The notes under the pieces: generated by a model
What the model was told of the DNA's origin: nothing
Databases searched by the model: none
What the model saw: the letters and a program-made list of their open reading frames with translations, nothing else
Part shown: positions 42,096 through 52,043 of the stretch, piece by piece
How the letters are laid out: each line of letters starts with the position of its first letter
Position numbering within the stretch: position 1 is the first letter of the stretch
Position numbers and translations under genes: made by a program
Assembly: GCF_022669055.1 (NCBI RefSeq)
Contig: NZ_JAJMLW010000001.1
Span: 1,285,874-1,349,873 of the forward strand
DNA length: 64,000 nt
Direction of reading: 5' to 3'
From: Adlercreutzia faecimuris
GTDB lineage: Bacteria > Actinomycetota > Coriobacteriia > Coriobacteriales > Eggerthellaceae

Positions 42096-43543
42096 ACGCC
42101 AAGCAGGTAGCCGCCTGCACCGGCGGCACCATCCTCGTCGAGCCCCTGGACGCCCGCTCGCTCATGACGGGCGTCACCTGGGACTCCCGCGAGGTCCAGG
42201 ACGGCTGGCTCTACGTGGCCCTGCCCGGCGAGCGCGTCGACGGCCACGACTTCGTGGCCGCCGCCCTGCGCGCGGGCGCGGCGGGCGCGCTCGTGATGCA
42301 GGCGCCCGACGCCCCCACCCAGCTGCTCGCCCGTGAGATGGGCGCCGCCGTCATCGAGGTGGCCGCCACCGCCGCGGCCATCACCGACCTGGCCCGCGAG
42401 TGGCGCTCCCACCTGCACGGCCGCGTCATCGGGGTGACCGGGTCCACCGGCAAGACCACCACGAAGAACCTCGTGCGCGACGTGGCCGCCGCCGGCCGCA
42501 GCGTCGTGGCCACCGCCGGCAACCAGAACAACGAGCTGGGCGTGCCGCGCACGCTGCTTGCGGCCGACCCCGAGACCGAGGTCGTCGTCGTGGAGATGGG
42601 CATGCGGGGCGCGGGCCAGCTGGCCGAGCTGTGCGACTTCGTCCGTCCCGACTGGGGGCTCGTCACCAACGTGGGCGAGAGCCACATCGAGCTGCTCGGC
42701 AGCCGCGACGCCATCGCCGCGGCCAAGGCCGAGCTTCTGGAGGCCCTGCCGGCCGGCACGGGCCGCGCCTTCGTGAACGGCGCCGACGGCTACGCCGGCG
42801 TCCTGGCCGAGAGGGCCCGCCTGGCCGAGCGCGGCATCCCCTGCGTCGCCTTCGACGGCGCCGGCCGCCCCGGCGACGCGGCCGCGCCGGCCGCGCGCGT
42901 CTGGGCCGAGGACGTGTCCCTCGACGCCGAGGGCCGCCCGCGCTTCACCCTGCGCGCCGAGGGCCTGACGCAGGCGCCCGTCGCCGAGCCCTGCGCGCTT
43001 TCCCTGCGCGGGCTGCACAACGTGTCGAACGCCTGCGCCGCCGCGGCCGTCGGGCTCGCGCTCGGGCTCGCGCCCGCCCAGGTGGCCGGCGCTTTGGCGT
43101 CGTCGCTTCCCGAGGCCGGCCGCCAGGAGGTCATCGCGGCCCGGGGTGGCTTCACCATCGTCAACGACGCCTACAACGCCAACCCCGACTCCATGCGCGC
43201 CTCGCTGGCGACGTTCTGCTCGCTTTCCGTCCCCGGCCGCCGCTACGCGGTGCTCGGCGACATGGGCGAGCTGGGCGACTTCGCCGCGGAGTGCCACCGC
43301 GGCGTCGGGCGGGCGGCGGCGGCGCTGCCGCTCGACGGGCTCATCTGCGTGGGCGAGCTGGCCTCGCTCATCGCCGAGGGGGCCGAGGGCGCCGGCATGG
43401 CGCCTGAGAAGATCACGCGCGCGGCCGGCGTGGCCGACGTGCTGGGAGAGTTGGACGTGCTCCTGGAGCCGGGCGACGCCGTGCTGGTCAAGGCGTCGCA
43501 CTTCATGGGCCTCGAGCGCGTCGCCGAGGGATTGGTCAGCTAA
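42086..43543 (+). CDS. murF: UDP-N-acetylmuramoyl-tripeptide-D-alanyl-D-alanine ligase MurF
   Basis: A 485-residue Mur ligase that adds D-Ala-D-Ala, the last cytoplasmic step on the peptide. The ATP loop is GVTGSTGKTTTKNLV; NQNNELGVPRTLL, EMGMRGAGQL and NDAYNANPDSMRASL are MurF hallmarks. The start GTG 42086 lies inside murE in another frame, with GAGGGGCGG upstream; the overlap suggests coupling. Confidence 0.96.
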   Translation: MRLNAKQVAACTGGTILVEPLDARSLMTGVTWDSREVQDGWLYVALPGERVDGHDFVAAALRAGAAGALVMQAPDAPTQLLAREMGAAVIEVAATAAAITDLAREWRSHLHGRVIGVTGSTGKTTTKNLVRDVAAAGRSVVATAGNQNNELGVPRTLLAADPETEVVVVEMGMRGAGQLAELCDFVRPDWGLVTNVGESHIELLGSRDAIAAAKAELLEALPAGTGRAFVNGADGYAGVLAERARLAERGIPCVAFDGAGRPGDAAAPAARVWAEDVSLDAEGRPRFTLRAEGLTQAPVAEPCALSLRGLHNVSNACAAAAVGLALGLAPAQVAGALASSLPEAGRQEVIAARGGFTIVNDAYNANPDSMRASLATFCSLSVPGRRYAVLGDMGELGDFAAECHRGVGRAAAALPLDGLICVGELASLIAEGAEGAGMAPEKITRAAGVADVLGELDVLLEPGDAVLVKASHFMGLERVAEGLVS

Positions 43544-43545
43544 CG

Positions 43546-44586
43546 ATGTTCTCCATGTTCGCCGCATACCCCACGTTTTTGGTGTTCCTCGCCGTGGTGA
43601 TATCCATGGTGGTCACCATGGCCCTCATGCCCGTGTGGATCCGCTTCCTCCGGTCGAGCCACATCGGCCAGCAGGTGCGCGCCGACGGGCCCCAGAGCCA
43701 CCTGGTCAAGCAGGGCACGCCCACCATGGGCGGCGTCATCATGCTCGTGGCCGTCATCGCCTGCACGCTGCTCATCGGCGCCCCCACCCCCGAGATCTGG
43801 CTGCTTCTGGGCGCCACGGTGCTCACGGGGCTGCTCGGGCTCGTCGACGACGGCTCGAAGGTGGCCCACGAGCGCTCGCTCGGGCTCACCCCCAAGGCCA
43901 AGCTCGTCGGGCAGTTCGCCATCGCCACGGCCTTCGCCCTGGCCGCCGTCAACGTGCTCGGCGTCGAGCCCACGGTCACCATCCCCTTCGTCTACACCTT
44001 CGACCTGGGCATCCTCACCACGGTGGTGCCCGTCGCCGGCGGCATCGCCGTCCCGTGGCTCTACCTCCTGTTCGTGAACATCCTGCTCGTGGGCATGTGC
44101 AACGCCGTCAACCTCACCGACGGCCTGGACGGCCTGGCGGCGGGCTCGGTGATGATCGTCATGCTCGTCATGGCCGCCATCGCCTACCGCTCCGACGTGC
44201 TCCCCTCGGCCATCTTCGCGGCCACGCTCGCGGGCGCCTGCGTGGGCTTCCTCTGGTTCAACTCCTACCCGGCCGACATCTTCATGGGCGACACCGGCTC
44301 GCTGGCCCTGGGCATGGCCCTCGGCTGCCTGGCCGTGGTCACCAAGACCGAGTTCGTGTCGCTCATCATCGGCGGTTTGTTCGTGGCCGAGGCGCTCTCG
44401 GTCATGATCCAGGTGCTCTACTACAAGAAGACGAAGAAGCGCATCTTCCTCATGGCGCCCCTTCACCACCACTTCGAGAAGAAGGGCTGGTCGGAGACGA
44501 AGGTGGTCGTGCGCTTCTGGATCGTGTCCGGCGTCCTGGCGGCCCTCGGCTTCAGCCTCTACTTCGCCGGCTCGCTGGTCGGCTAG
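43546..44586 (+). CDS. mraY: Phospho-N-acetylmuramoyl-pentapeptide transferase
   Basis: A 346-residue membrane enzyme with about ten helices. It moves phospho-MurNAc-pentapeptide to undecaprenyl phosphate, giving lipid I. Catalytic Asp motifs are LLGLVDDGSKV and NLTDGLDGLAAG; FMGDTGSLALG and the His-rich APLHHHFEKKGWSE loop are complete. It starts 2 nt after the murF stop. Confidence 0.97.
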   Translation: MFSMFAAYPTFLVFLAVVISMVVTMALMPVWIRFLRSSHIGQQVRADGPQSHLVKQGTPTMGGVIMLVAVIACTLLIGAPTPEIWLLLGATVLTGLLGLVDDGSKVAHERSLGLTPKAKLVGQFAIATAFALAAVNVLGVEPTVTIPFVYTFDLGILTTVVPVAGGIAVPWLYLLFVNILLVGMCNAVNLTDGLDGLAAGSVMIVMLVMAAIAYRSDVLPSAIFAATLAGACVGFLWFNSYPADIFMGDTGSLALGMALGCLAVVTKTEFVSLIIGGLFVAEALSVMIQVLYYKKTKKRIFLMAPLHHHFEKKGWSETKVVVRFWIVSGVLAALGFSLYFAGSLVG

Positions 44587-44601
44587 GGGAGGGACGGGCC
44601 C

Positions 44602-46116
44602 ATGACGGGGGAGAAGCGACGTGAGATGCTGCCCGGCCGCAAGGCCGCGCCCGCGCGCCTCGGGCGCGTGCTGGTGCTGGGGCTCGGCAAGTCGGGCCGC
44701 GCGGCGGCCGACTACCTGATCCCGCTCATCGGCACCCGCGTGGACGCGCTCGCCGTGGCCGCCGGCGCGCCCAACGACGACGCGCTCGCCTGGGCCGAGG
44801 AGGCGCGGGCGCGCGGGGCCGTCGTCGCGTTCGACCACGAGGCCATCGAGGGCTCCTACGACCTGTGCGTCGCCAGCCCCGGCATCTCCGAGCGCTCCGC
44901 CTTCTACCGCAGCGCCGCCGCGGCGAGCGCCGAGGTGGTGAGCGAGGTCGAGCTCGCCTGGCGCGAGAGCGCCACCGACGCCCGCTGGGTGGCCGTGACG
45001 GGCACCAACGGCAAGACCACCACCACCTCCCTCATCGCGCACGTCCTGCGCGGGGCGGGGATGGACGCCGTGGCCGTCGGCAACATCGGCGACACCTGCA
45101 TCGGCGCCGTGGGCGCCGGCGGCGCGGCGGTCTACGTGGCCGAGACGTCCTCCTACCAGCTGGCCTCCACCCGCGACTTCGCCCCCGACGTCGCCGTGGT
45201 GCTCAACATCACCCCCGACCACCTGGCGTGGCACGGCAGCCACGAGGCCTACGCGGCCGCCAAGTGGAAGGTGCTCGCCAACCTGGCCCGCACGCCGGGC
45301 GCCGTGGCCGTGCTCGACGCGGTCGACGACGCCGTGCGCGAGCGCGTCCGCGCCCTGCGCGCCCAGGGCCTTGCCGAGCGCGGCTTCGCCTACGTGCCCC
45401 TCGGCACAGCTCGCGGCCTGGGCTTCGACATGCGCGCGGCCTGCGGGTCGGACAACGCCGCCTTCGTCGCGCCCGACGGCACGCTCACCGTGGCCCTCGG
45501 CGCAGAGGAGCGGCGCCTGTGCCGCGTGGACGACCTCAAGGTGCGCGGCGACCACAACGTCGCCAACGCGCTCGCTGCCGCCTCCGCCGCGCTCGCCCTG
45601 GGCGCGCCGGCGGACGCCGTGGCCGCCCACCTGGCCTCCTTCGCCCCGCTCGAGCACCGCATCGAGCCCTGCGGGGCCGTGGCGGGCGTCGAGTGCTACA
45701 ACGACTCCAAGGCCACCAACGTCGACGCCACCCTGGTGGCGCTCACCGCCTTCCCGGGCCGGCGCCTCACGGTGCTCCTCGGCGGCCGCGACAAGGGCAC
45801 CGACCTGGCGCCGCTCGTGGCGGCGTGCCGGGACCGCGCCCGCGCCGTCGTCTGCTTCGGCGAGGCGCGCGAGCGCTTCCTGGACGCCTTCGGCGGCCCG
45901 TCCGCGCCCGAGGGGGCCGAGGGGCTCGCCGTCCTCGAGGCCGCCGGCATGGAGGCCGCCCTCGACGCGGCGCTCGCCGGCGCCGCGTCAGGCGACGTGG
46001 TGCTGCTCTCGCCGGCCTGCGCCTCCTTCGACGAGTTCTCCTGCTTCGAGGAGCGCGGCGACGTGTTCCGCTCGCTCGTGGCCGCGCGCGCCCGGAAGGC
46101 CGCGGAGGCGCGCTAG
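44602..46116 (+). CDS. murD: UDP-N-acetylmuramoylalanine-D-glutamate ligase MurD
   Basis: A 504-residue Mur ligase that adds D-Glu. An N-terminal Rossmann part (VLVLGLGKSGRAAADYL) is followed by the ATP loop VTGTNGKTTTTSLIAH, LNITPDHLAWHGS and ECYNDSKATNVDATLVAL. It is slightly longer than the usual 450 because of an N-terminal extension and an acidic loop. ATG 44602 has GGGGAGGGA before it; ftsW starts one base after its stop. Confidence 0.96.
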   Translation: MTGEKRREMLPGRKAAPARLGRVLVLGLGKSGRAAADYLIPLIGTRVDALAVAAGAPNDDALAWAEEARARGAVVAFDHEAIEGSYDLCVASPGISERSAFYRSAAAASAEVVSEVELAWRESATDARWVAVTGTNGKTTTTSLIAHVLRGAGMDAVAVGNIGDTCIGAVGAGGAAVYVAETSSYQLASTRDFAPDVAVVLNITPDHLAWHGSHEAYAAAKWKVLANLARTPGAVAVLDAVDDAVRERVRALRAQGLAERGFAYVPLGTARGLGFDMRAACGSDNAAFVAPDGTLTVALGAEERRLCRVDDLKVRGDHNVANALAAASAALALGAPADAVAAHLASFAPLEHRIEPCGAVAGVECYNDSKATNVDATLVALTAFPGRRLTVLLGGRDKGTDLAPLVAACRDRARAVVCFGEARERFLDAFGGPSAPEGAEGLAVLEAAGMEAALDAALAGAASGDVVLLSPACASFDEFSCFEERGDVFRSLVAARARKAAEAR

Positions 46117-46117
46117 G

Positions 46118-47350
46118 ATGGCCGTCGCGGGGAAGAGGGGGCCGTCGCCCGAGGTGGTCGGCCCGCGCGCGGTGCTCCTGCTCTGCGTGCTGTCGCTTCT
46201 GCTCATCGGGTTGGTGATGGTGTACTCGGCCGGGTCCATCGACGACGTGAAGGCGGGGCACTCCGTCGTGCGCAGCATCCAGTCCCAGGCGCTCTACGCC
46301 GGGGTGGGCGTCGTCTGCGCGGCGGTGGTGTGGCGGTTCATCCCCGTGAGCGCCTGGACGGGGCCCCTGGTGTGGGCCGTGTGGGGCGTCGCCGTCGTGA
46401 TGCTCGGGCTCACGGCCGTCATCGGCACCGAGATCTACGGCGCCCGGCGCTGGCTCGGCATCACCGAGACCATCGGCATCCAGCCCTCGGAGTTCGCCAA
46501 GATCGCGCTTCTGCTCATGGCCGTGCGCATCCTGTGCCTCCTGCGGGAGGGCTCCCTCGAGCCGCGCGCGGCCGTCGTCCAGGCGATCGTCCTGGTCATG
46601 ATGCCGCTCGGGTTCCTCTACGTCACCCAGTCCGACCTGGGCACGACCCTCATCTGCTTCGTCGGCATCTACGCCGTCATGTGGGTGGGCGGCGTGCCGG
46701 GGCGCCTCATGGGGGCCATCGCCGTGGCCGGCGTCGCCCTGGCGGCCTTCGCCGTGTTCGGCACGGGCTACCGCTCGGGGCGCATGGTCTACCTCGACCC
46801 CTGGAACGACGGCGAGGGCGGCTACGGCGACGGCTTCAACATCATCCGGTCCTACTACGCGCTCGCCGAGGGCGGGCTTCTCGGCGTGGGGCTCGGCAAC
46901 TCGCGCGAGAAGTTCGGCTACCTGTTCGCGTCGGACAGCGACTTCATCTTCGCCATCATCGGCGAGGAGCTGGGGATGGTCGGCGCGCTCGTCGTCATCG
47001 GGCTGTTCGTGGCCTTCCTCGTCGCCGGCCTGCGCATCGCCCAGGGGGCCCCGGACGACCTGGGCCGCATGGTCGCCGGGGGCTGCACCATCATGCTGGT
47101 GGCCCAGGCGTTCCTCAACATCGGCTGCACCATCGGCGTGCTGCCCACCACGGGCAAGCCCCTGCCGTTCATCTCGTCGGGCGGCTCGTCCATCCTGGCC
47201 ACCATGATAATGGTGGGCCTCATCCTGTCGGTCTCCCGGGCCCAGGACGCGCCCACTGTCTACGAGCAGCGCCGCGCCGACCTGCGCGTCGTGAGGGCCG
47301 AGCGCCCCGCGCCGCCCGAGCGCCCGTCGTCGCGCGCCCCAAGGAGGTAG
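46118..47350 (+). CDS. ftsW: Peptidoglycan polymerase FtsW
   Basis: A 410-residue SEDS-family membrane protein with about ten helices. It polymerises lipid II at the septum together with FtsI. VMVYSAGS, GIQPSEFAKIALLL, QSDLGTTLI, GLGNSREKFGYL and LPTTGKPLPFISSGGSSI are family signatures. The last 35 residues are a Pro/Arg-rich cytoplasmic tail. The start ATG 46118 lies one base after the murD stop. Its stop lies just after the murG ribosome binding site AAGGAGG. Confidence 0.96.
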   Translation: MAVAGKRGPSPEVVGPRAVLLLCVLSLLLIGLVMVYSAGSIDDVKAGHSVVRSIQSQALYAGVGVVCAAVVWRFIPVSAWTGPLVWAVWGVAVVMLGLTAVIGTEIYGARRWLGITETIGIQPSEFAKIALLLMAVRILCLLREGSLEPRAAVVQAIVLVMMPLGFLYVTQSDLGTTLICFVGIYAVMWVGGVPGRLMGAIAVAGVALAAFAVFGTGYRSGRMVYLDPWNDGEGGYGDGFNIIRSYYALAEGGLLGVGLGNSREKFGYLFASDSDFIFAIIGEELGMVGALVVIGLFVAFLVAGLRIAQGAPDDLGRMVAGGCTIMLVAQAFLNIGCTIGVLPTTGKPLPFISSGGSSILATMIMVGLILSVSRAQDAPTVYEQRRADLRVVRAERPAPPERPSSRAPRR

Positions 47351-47354
47351 CCCC

Positions 47355-48467
47355 ATGCGCGTCATCCTCTCCGGCGGCGGCACCGCCGGCCACATCAACC
47401 CCGCCCTCGCCCTGGCCGAGGTGCTTGCCGAGCGCGGCCACGAGGTCTTCTTCGCCGGCACCCCCCACGGGGTGGAGTCCCGCCTCGTGCCCCAGGCCGG
47501 CCTGCCCTTCAAGGCCTTCGAGGCTGGCGGCTTCGACCGCAGCCACCCCTCCTCGCTCGTCAGCGGCGTGGCCAAGATCGCCCGGTCCACGCGCCAGGCC
47601 AAGCGCTGGTTCGCCGAGGTGCGCCCCGACGTGGTGGTCGGCTTCGGCGGCTACGTGTCCATCCCGGTGGCCCGCGCCGCCGAGTCCCTCGGCATCCCCG
47701 TGGTGGTCCACGAGCAGAACTCGGTCATGGGCATGGCCAACAAGTACCTGTCCAAGCGCGCCCAGACCGTCTGCGTCACCTACGGCTGCTCGGCCGACGC
47801 CGCGTCGTGCCCGGCCGTCTGCGTCACCGGCAACCCCGTGCGCCGCTCGGTCATCGAGTCGAGCCGCGAGGCGGGCCGCGCGATGCTCGGCATCCCCGAC
47901 GACGCGCTCATGCTGCTCGTCTTCGGCGGCAGCCTCGGCGCGCGCCACATCAACGAGGGGATCGTGGGGATGCGAGACGAGCTGCTCGCCCGCGAGGACC
48001 TGCGCATCGTCCACATCACCGGCCCCAAGGAGCTCGACGCCGTCCGCGAGGCGCTCGCGCTCACGCCCGAGCAGGAGGAGCGCTGGCAGCTCATGGGCTA
48101 TCAGGACCGGATGGGGGAGACCCTCGCCGCCGCCGACGTCATCATCTCGCGCGCCGGCGCCACCTCCCTCGCCGAGATATCGGCCCGCGCCATCCCGGCC
48201 CTGCTCGTGCCCTTCCCCCACGCCACCGAAGACCACCAGACCACCAACGCCCGGGCCTGGGTCGACGCCGGCTGCGCCCTCATGATGCCCGACGACGAGC
48301 TGGGAACCGAGGCCTTCCGCGACCAGGTGCGCCGCCTCCTCGACGACGGCGACCTGCGCGCGTCCATGGCCGCGGCCGCCCGTAGCCAAAAGACCGCCGA
48401 CGCGGCCGCCAAATTGGCAGATGTTGTGATAGCGGCGGCGGCCCGCGGGGGCGCTGCGGTACAATAG
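47355..48467 (+). CDS. murG: UDP-N-acetylglucosamine-N-acetylmuramyl-(pentapeptide) pyrophosphoryl-undecaprenol N-acetylglucosamine transferase
   Basis: A 370-residue GT28 glycosyltransferase, which turns lipid I into lipid II on the inner face of the membrane. The Gly-rich loops ILSGGGTAGHINPALALAE and VVGFGGYVSIPVARAA, VVHEQNSVMGMANKYL and SRAGATSLAEISA are complete. ATG 47355 follows AAGGAGG, which overlaps the end of ftsW. Confidence 0.97.
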   Translation: MRVILSGGGTAGHINPALALAEVLAERGHEVFFAGTPHGVESRLVPQAGLPFKAFEAGGFDRSHPSSLVSGVAKIARSTRQAKRWFAEVRPDVVVGFGGYVSIPVARAAESLGIPVVVHEQNSVMGMANKYLSKRAQTVCVTYGCSADAASCPAVCVTGNPVRRSVIESSREAGRAMLGIPDDALMLLVFGGSLGARHINEGIVGMRDELLAREDLRIVHITGPKELDAVREALALTPEQEERWQLMGYQDRMGETLAAADVIISRAGATSLAEISARAIPALLVPFPHATEDHQTTNARAWVDAGCALMMPDDELGTEAFRDQVRRLLDDGDLRASMAAAARSQKTADAAAKLADVVIAAAARGGAAVQ

Positions 48468-48504
48468 CCGCTTGCCATACCATCACCTACGGAAGAGGGC
48501 GTCC

Positions 48505-49908
48505 ATGGACTCACGGGACATCGCGTCTCTGCACTTCATCGGCATCGGCGGCGTCGGCATGAGCGGCATCGCGAGCGTCGCCCACGACCAGGGCATCGCC
48601 GTCACCGGCTCGGACCTGAAGGAGAGCCGCTACACCAAGCAGCTCGTCGCCCAGGGCATCCCCGTGGCCATCGGCCAGGACGCGGCCAACATCCCCGACG
48701 GCGACCCGGTCGTCGTGGTGTCCACCGCCATCCTCGCCAACAACCCCGAGCTCGTCGAGGCCCAGCGCCGCGGCCTGCGCATCGTGCACCGCGCCCAGAT
48801 GCTCGCGCACCTCGGCCGCGACCTCAGGACGCTGGCCGTCGCCGGCACCCACGGCAAGACCACCACCTCGTCCATGCTCGCCTCCACCCTCGAGGCCATG
48901 GGGGCCGACCCGACGTTCCTCATCGGCGGCATCGTGCGCGCCTTCGGCACCAACGCGCACTCCGGGCGCGGCCCGTGGTACGTCGTGGAGGCCGACGAGA
49001 GCGACAAGTCCTTCACCTACCTGGCGCCCCAGGCTGTCATCGTCACCAACATCGAGGCCGACCACCTCGACCACTACGCCGACCTCGACGACATCTACGA
49101 GAACTTCCGCGCGTTCATCGCGTCGGTGCCCGACGACGGCGTGGCCGTGGTCTGCGGCGACGACGCGGCGCTGGCGGACCTGGCCCGCTCGACGGGCCGG
49201 CGCGTGGTCACCTACGGCTTCTCCGAGGGCTGCGACGCCCGCGTCACCGCCTTCGAGCCCCGCGGCGTGGGATCGGCCTTCACCCTGCGCCTGCCCGGCG
49301 GGCGCGAGGTGGCCGGGCAGGTCCGGCAGAACCCCGGCGCGCACAACGTGGCCAACGCCGCGGGCGTGCTCGCCCTCATCGACGCCCTCGGCATGGACGT
49401 CGACGACGCCGCCGCCAAGCTCGGCGAGTTCGCCGGCGTGCGCCGCCGCTTCGACCTGGTGGGCCAGGCCGCCGGCGTCACCGTGGTGGACGACTACGCC
49501 CACCATCCCACCGAGATAGCCGCCACCATCCGGGCCGCCAAGGCGCTCGACTTCAACCGCGTCCACGTGCTGTTCCAGCCCCACCGCTACTCCCGCGCGC
49601 CCCTGTTCACCGAGGTGCTGCGCGACGAGTTCGGCAGCGCCTTCGACGACGCCGACGACGTGGTGTTCATGGACGTGTACCCCGCCGGCGAGGCGCCGGT
49701 CCCGGGCGTCAACGGCAAGACCTTCCTCAACGTCGTGCTCGACCACCCCGGCCACCCCGACGCCGCCTTCGTGCCGCGCCGCGTGGACGTGGTGCCCGCG
49801 CTCGTCGACGCGGCGGGGGAGGGCGACCTGGTCATCACCATGGGCGCCGGCGACGTGACCGCCATCGGCCCCCAGCTCGTCGACGAGCTGCGCCGCCGCG
49901 AGGCGTAG
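48505..49908 (+). CDS. murC: UDP-N-acetylmuramate-L-alanine ligase MurC
   Basis: A 467-residue Mur ligase for the first amino acid. FIGIGGVGMSGIASVAHDQG binds UDP; the ATP loop is VAGTHGKTTTSSML; VVEADESDKSFTYL, DDYAHHPTEIAATI and FQPHRYSR are typical. I start at ATG 48505 with GGAAGAGGG upstream. A possible -10 (TACAAT, 48460-48465) lies at the end of murG, so a local promoter is possible. Confidence 0.97.
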   Translation: MDSRDIASLHFIGIGGVGMSGIASVAHDQGIAVTGSDLKESRYTKQLVAQGIPVAIGQDAANIPDGDPVVVVSTAILANNPELVEAQRRGLRIVHRAQMLAHLGRDLRTLAVAGTHGKTTTSSMLASTLEAMGADPTFLIGGIVRAFGTNAHSGRGPWYVVEADESDKSFTYLAPQAVIVTNIEADHLDHYADLDDIYENFRAFIASVPDDGVAVVCGDDAALADLARSTGRRVVTYGFSEGCDARVTAFEPRGVGSAFTLRLPGGREVAGQVRQNPGAHNVANAAGVLALIDALGMDVDDAAAKLGEFAGVRRRFDLVGQAAGVTVVDDYAHHPTEIAATIRAAKALDFNRVHVLFQPHRYSRAPLFTEVLRDEFGSAFDDADDVVFMDVYPAGEAPVPGVNGKTFLNVVLDHPGHPDAAFVPRRVDVVPALVDAAGEGDLVITMGAGDVTAIGPQLVDELRRREA

Positions 49909-49915
49909 GCGCCCC

Positions 49916-50842
49916 ATGGCCGCCCGCCACGCCACGCCGCTCCAGGCGCTCCTCGTCGACGAGCGCTTCGACGGCGACATCTACCCCCACGAGCCCATGG
50001 CCCGCCACACCACCTACCGCATCGGCGGCCCGGCGCGCTTCTTCGTGCGCGTCGGGTCGGTGGGCGCGCTGACGCGCCTCATCGCGGTCTGCGAGGAGGA
50101 GGGCGTGCCCTGGGTCGCCGTCGGGCGCGGCTCCAACCTGCTCGTGGCCGACGAGGGCTACCCGGGCGTCGTCGTCTCCCTCGGGCGCGACTTCCGCACC
50201 CTGCGCGTCGACGAGGAGGCCGGCCGCTTCTACGCGGGCGCCGGCGTGATGCTGTCGGCCGTGGTGCAGGAGGCCTTCAGGCGCTCGCTGGCGGGCCTCG
50301 AGTTCGCCGTGGGCACCCCGGGCACCGTGGGCGGCGCCATCGCCATGAACGCGGGCTCCCGCGACGAGTGGATCGGCTCGCGCGTGGTGTCGGTGACCAC
50401 GCTGGCTCCCGGCCGCGGCCTCGTGCGCCGCGCCGGCGACGAGGTGGCCTGGGGCTACCGCTCCTCGTCGCTGCCCGCCGACGAGGTGGTGGTGGAATGC
50501 GAGCTGGCCGCCGAGAAGGCCGATCCGTTCTACATCCGCGGCAAGATGGAGGCCAACCTCGCCAAGCGCAAGAAGACCCAGCCGATGAGCGAGCCGTCCT
50601 GCGGCAGCGTCTTCCGCAACCCCGAGGGCGGCTCGGCCGCGGCCCTCATCGAGGGGCTCGGCCTCAAGGGCGCTCAGGTCGGCGGCGCCCAGGTGTCGCA
50701 GGCCCACGCGAACTTCATCGTGAACACGGGCGAGGCCACGGCGCGCGACGTGCGCGACCTCATCGCGCTCATCCAGGGGAAGGTGGAGGAGGCCCATGGC
50801 GTCAAGCTCGCGCCGGAAGTCCGCTTCCTCGGGTTCGAGTAG
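49916..50842 (+). CDS. murB: UDP-N-acetylenolpyruvoylglucosamine reductase MurB
   Basis: A 308-residue FAD enzyme that makes UDP-MurNAc. HTTYRIGGPARFFV, VGRGSNLLVADEGYPG and GTPGTVGGAIAMNAG bind FAD. The catalytic Ser is in EPSCGSVFRNPEGGSA and the final Glu in KLAPEVRFLG. It is of the type I or IIa class. The 3' 47 nt overlap ftsQ in another frame. Confidence 0.96.
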   Translation: MAARHATPLQALLVDERFDGDIYPHEPMARHTTYRIGGPARFFVRVGSVGALTRLIAVCEEEGVPWVAVGRGSNLLVADEGYPGVVVSLGRDFRTLRVDEEAGRFYAGAGVMLSAVVQEAFRRSLAGLEFAVGTPGTVGGAIAMNAGSRDEWIGSRVVSVTTLAPGRGLVRRAGDEVAWGYRSSSLPADEVVVECELAAEKADPFYIRGKMEANLAKRKKTQPMSEPSCGSVFRNPEGGSAAALIEGLGLKGAQVGGAQVSQAHANFIVNTGEATARDVRDLIALIQGKVEEAHGVKLAPEVRFLGFE

Positions 50843-51860
50843 GCCCGGGCAGGGCCCCCGCCGGGTGCCCATGCCCCGCTCCTCGGGCCGTCCCGCCGCC
50901 GCTCCCGCGCCCCGCGCCTCCGCCCCGTCGCGCCGCGCGCCCGCGCCCGCGTCACGCGGCCAGCGCCGGGGCGCCCCCGCGCCGCGCCCGGGGCGCGCGC
51001 CGGCGCCCCGCACCGCCCGCGGCGGCGTGTCGTCGGTGCGCATCGGCGACATGGACCGGGCCGACCGCGCCCGCCGCGCCCGCGAGGCCGCCCGCCGCTC
51101 GCTCATCCGCGTGGGCGTCGCGGTGGGCGTCGCCGCCGCGCTCCTCGTGGGCGCCGGCGCCCTGTACCTGTCGCCCGCCTTCACCATCGAGAAGGTGGAC
51201 GTGGTGGGCGCCGAGCACCTGACCAGCCAGGACATGGCGGCCCTCGCCTCCATCCCCCAGGGCACGACCCTGCTCACCGTCGACACGGGCGCCATCGAGC
51301 GGTCCATCGACCGCGACGCGTGGGTGAGCGGCGTGACGGTCAACCGCGTCTTCCCCTCGACGCTCCAGATCGTCGTCACCGAGCGGGAGATCGCCGCGGT
51401 GGTGGAGGTGGCCGCCGACGACGCCGCCACCATCCAGCCCTGGGCCATCGCCTCGGACGGCATGTGGCTCATGCCCATCCCCGACCGCGACTCCGAGGTG
51501 GGCCAGGCCATCGCCCCGCAGATCTACGAGGACGCCGAGCGCGTCCTCCACATCAGCGGCGTGCCCTACGGCCTGGTGCCCGAGATCGGCTCCTACTGCA
51601 CCGACGTCAACGTGAACAACGCGCTGGCCATCGTCGACGGCATGACCACCGATTTGGCCGACCAGGTGCGCAAGGTGTCGGCCACCGACGCCGAGTCCAC
51701 CCTGCTCACGCTCGACAACGGCATCGAGATCGCCTTCGGCACGGCCGACGACATCCGCGAGAAGGAGCGCATCTGCCTCAAGATCATGGAGGAGAACCCG
51801 GGCAAGGTGGCCTACATCAACGTCCGCGTCGTCGACCGCCCCACCTGGCGCGCGGTCTGA
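50796..51860 (+). CDS. ftsQ: Cell division protein FtsQ/DivIB, POTRA domain
   Basis: A 354-residue bitopic protein. The first 100 residues are a long, basic Pro/Ala/Arg/Ser-rich cytoplasmic tail. One membrane helix follows (about 102-125, LIRVGVAVGVAAALLVGAGAL). The POTRA domain begins FTIEKVDVVGAEHLTSQDM, and the FtsQ domain carries VNRVFPSTLQIVVTERE. It recruits FtsL and FtsB. The ATG at 50796 lies inside murB with GGAGGAGG before it; an in-frame later start would cut into the tail only. Confidence 0.9.
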   Translation: MASSSRRKSASSGSSRPGQGPRRVPMPRSSGRPAAAPAPRASAPSRRAPAPASRGQRRGAPAPRPGRAPAPRTARGGVSSVRIGDMDRADRARRAREAARRSLIRVGVAVGVAAALLVGAGALYLSPAFTIEKVDVVGAEHLTSQDMAALASIPQGTTLLTVDTGAIERSIDRDAWVSGVTVNRVFPSTLQIVVTEREIAAVVEVAADDAATIQPWAIASDGMWLMPIPDRDSEVGQAIAPQIYEDAERVLHISGVPYGLVPEIGSYCTDVNVNNALAIVDGMTTDLADQVRKVSATDAESTLLTLDNGIEIAFGTADDIREKERICLKIMEENPGKVAYINVRVVDRPTWRAV

Positions 51861-51938
51861 CGCGGTAGGGGATCCCCCGAACGCGCCCCGCAATCTGTCG
51901 AATTATTGTCCAATCAGGCCCTTTGCACCCGCTTCTCG

Positions 51939-51966
51939 TTGCATTCGGTGGGGCATCGTGTACAAT
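51939..51966 (+). promoter_or_regulatory. Promoter of ftsZ
   Basis: TTGCAT (51939-51944) and TACAAT (51961-51966) are 16 bp apart in an AT-richer gap after ftsQ. The ftsZ start is 78 nt downstream. It allows ftsZ to be expressed apart from the upstream mur genes. Confidence 0.65.
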
Positions 51967-52043
51967 TACCCCGCGTGTATCGCGCGCTCGCGCGCGCCTT
52001 TCGTGAACGCAGCAGAGAAAACGCAGCAGGTGTGGAGGAAACA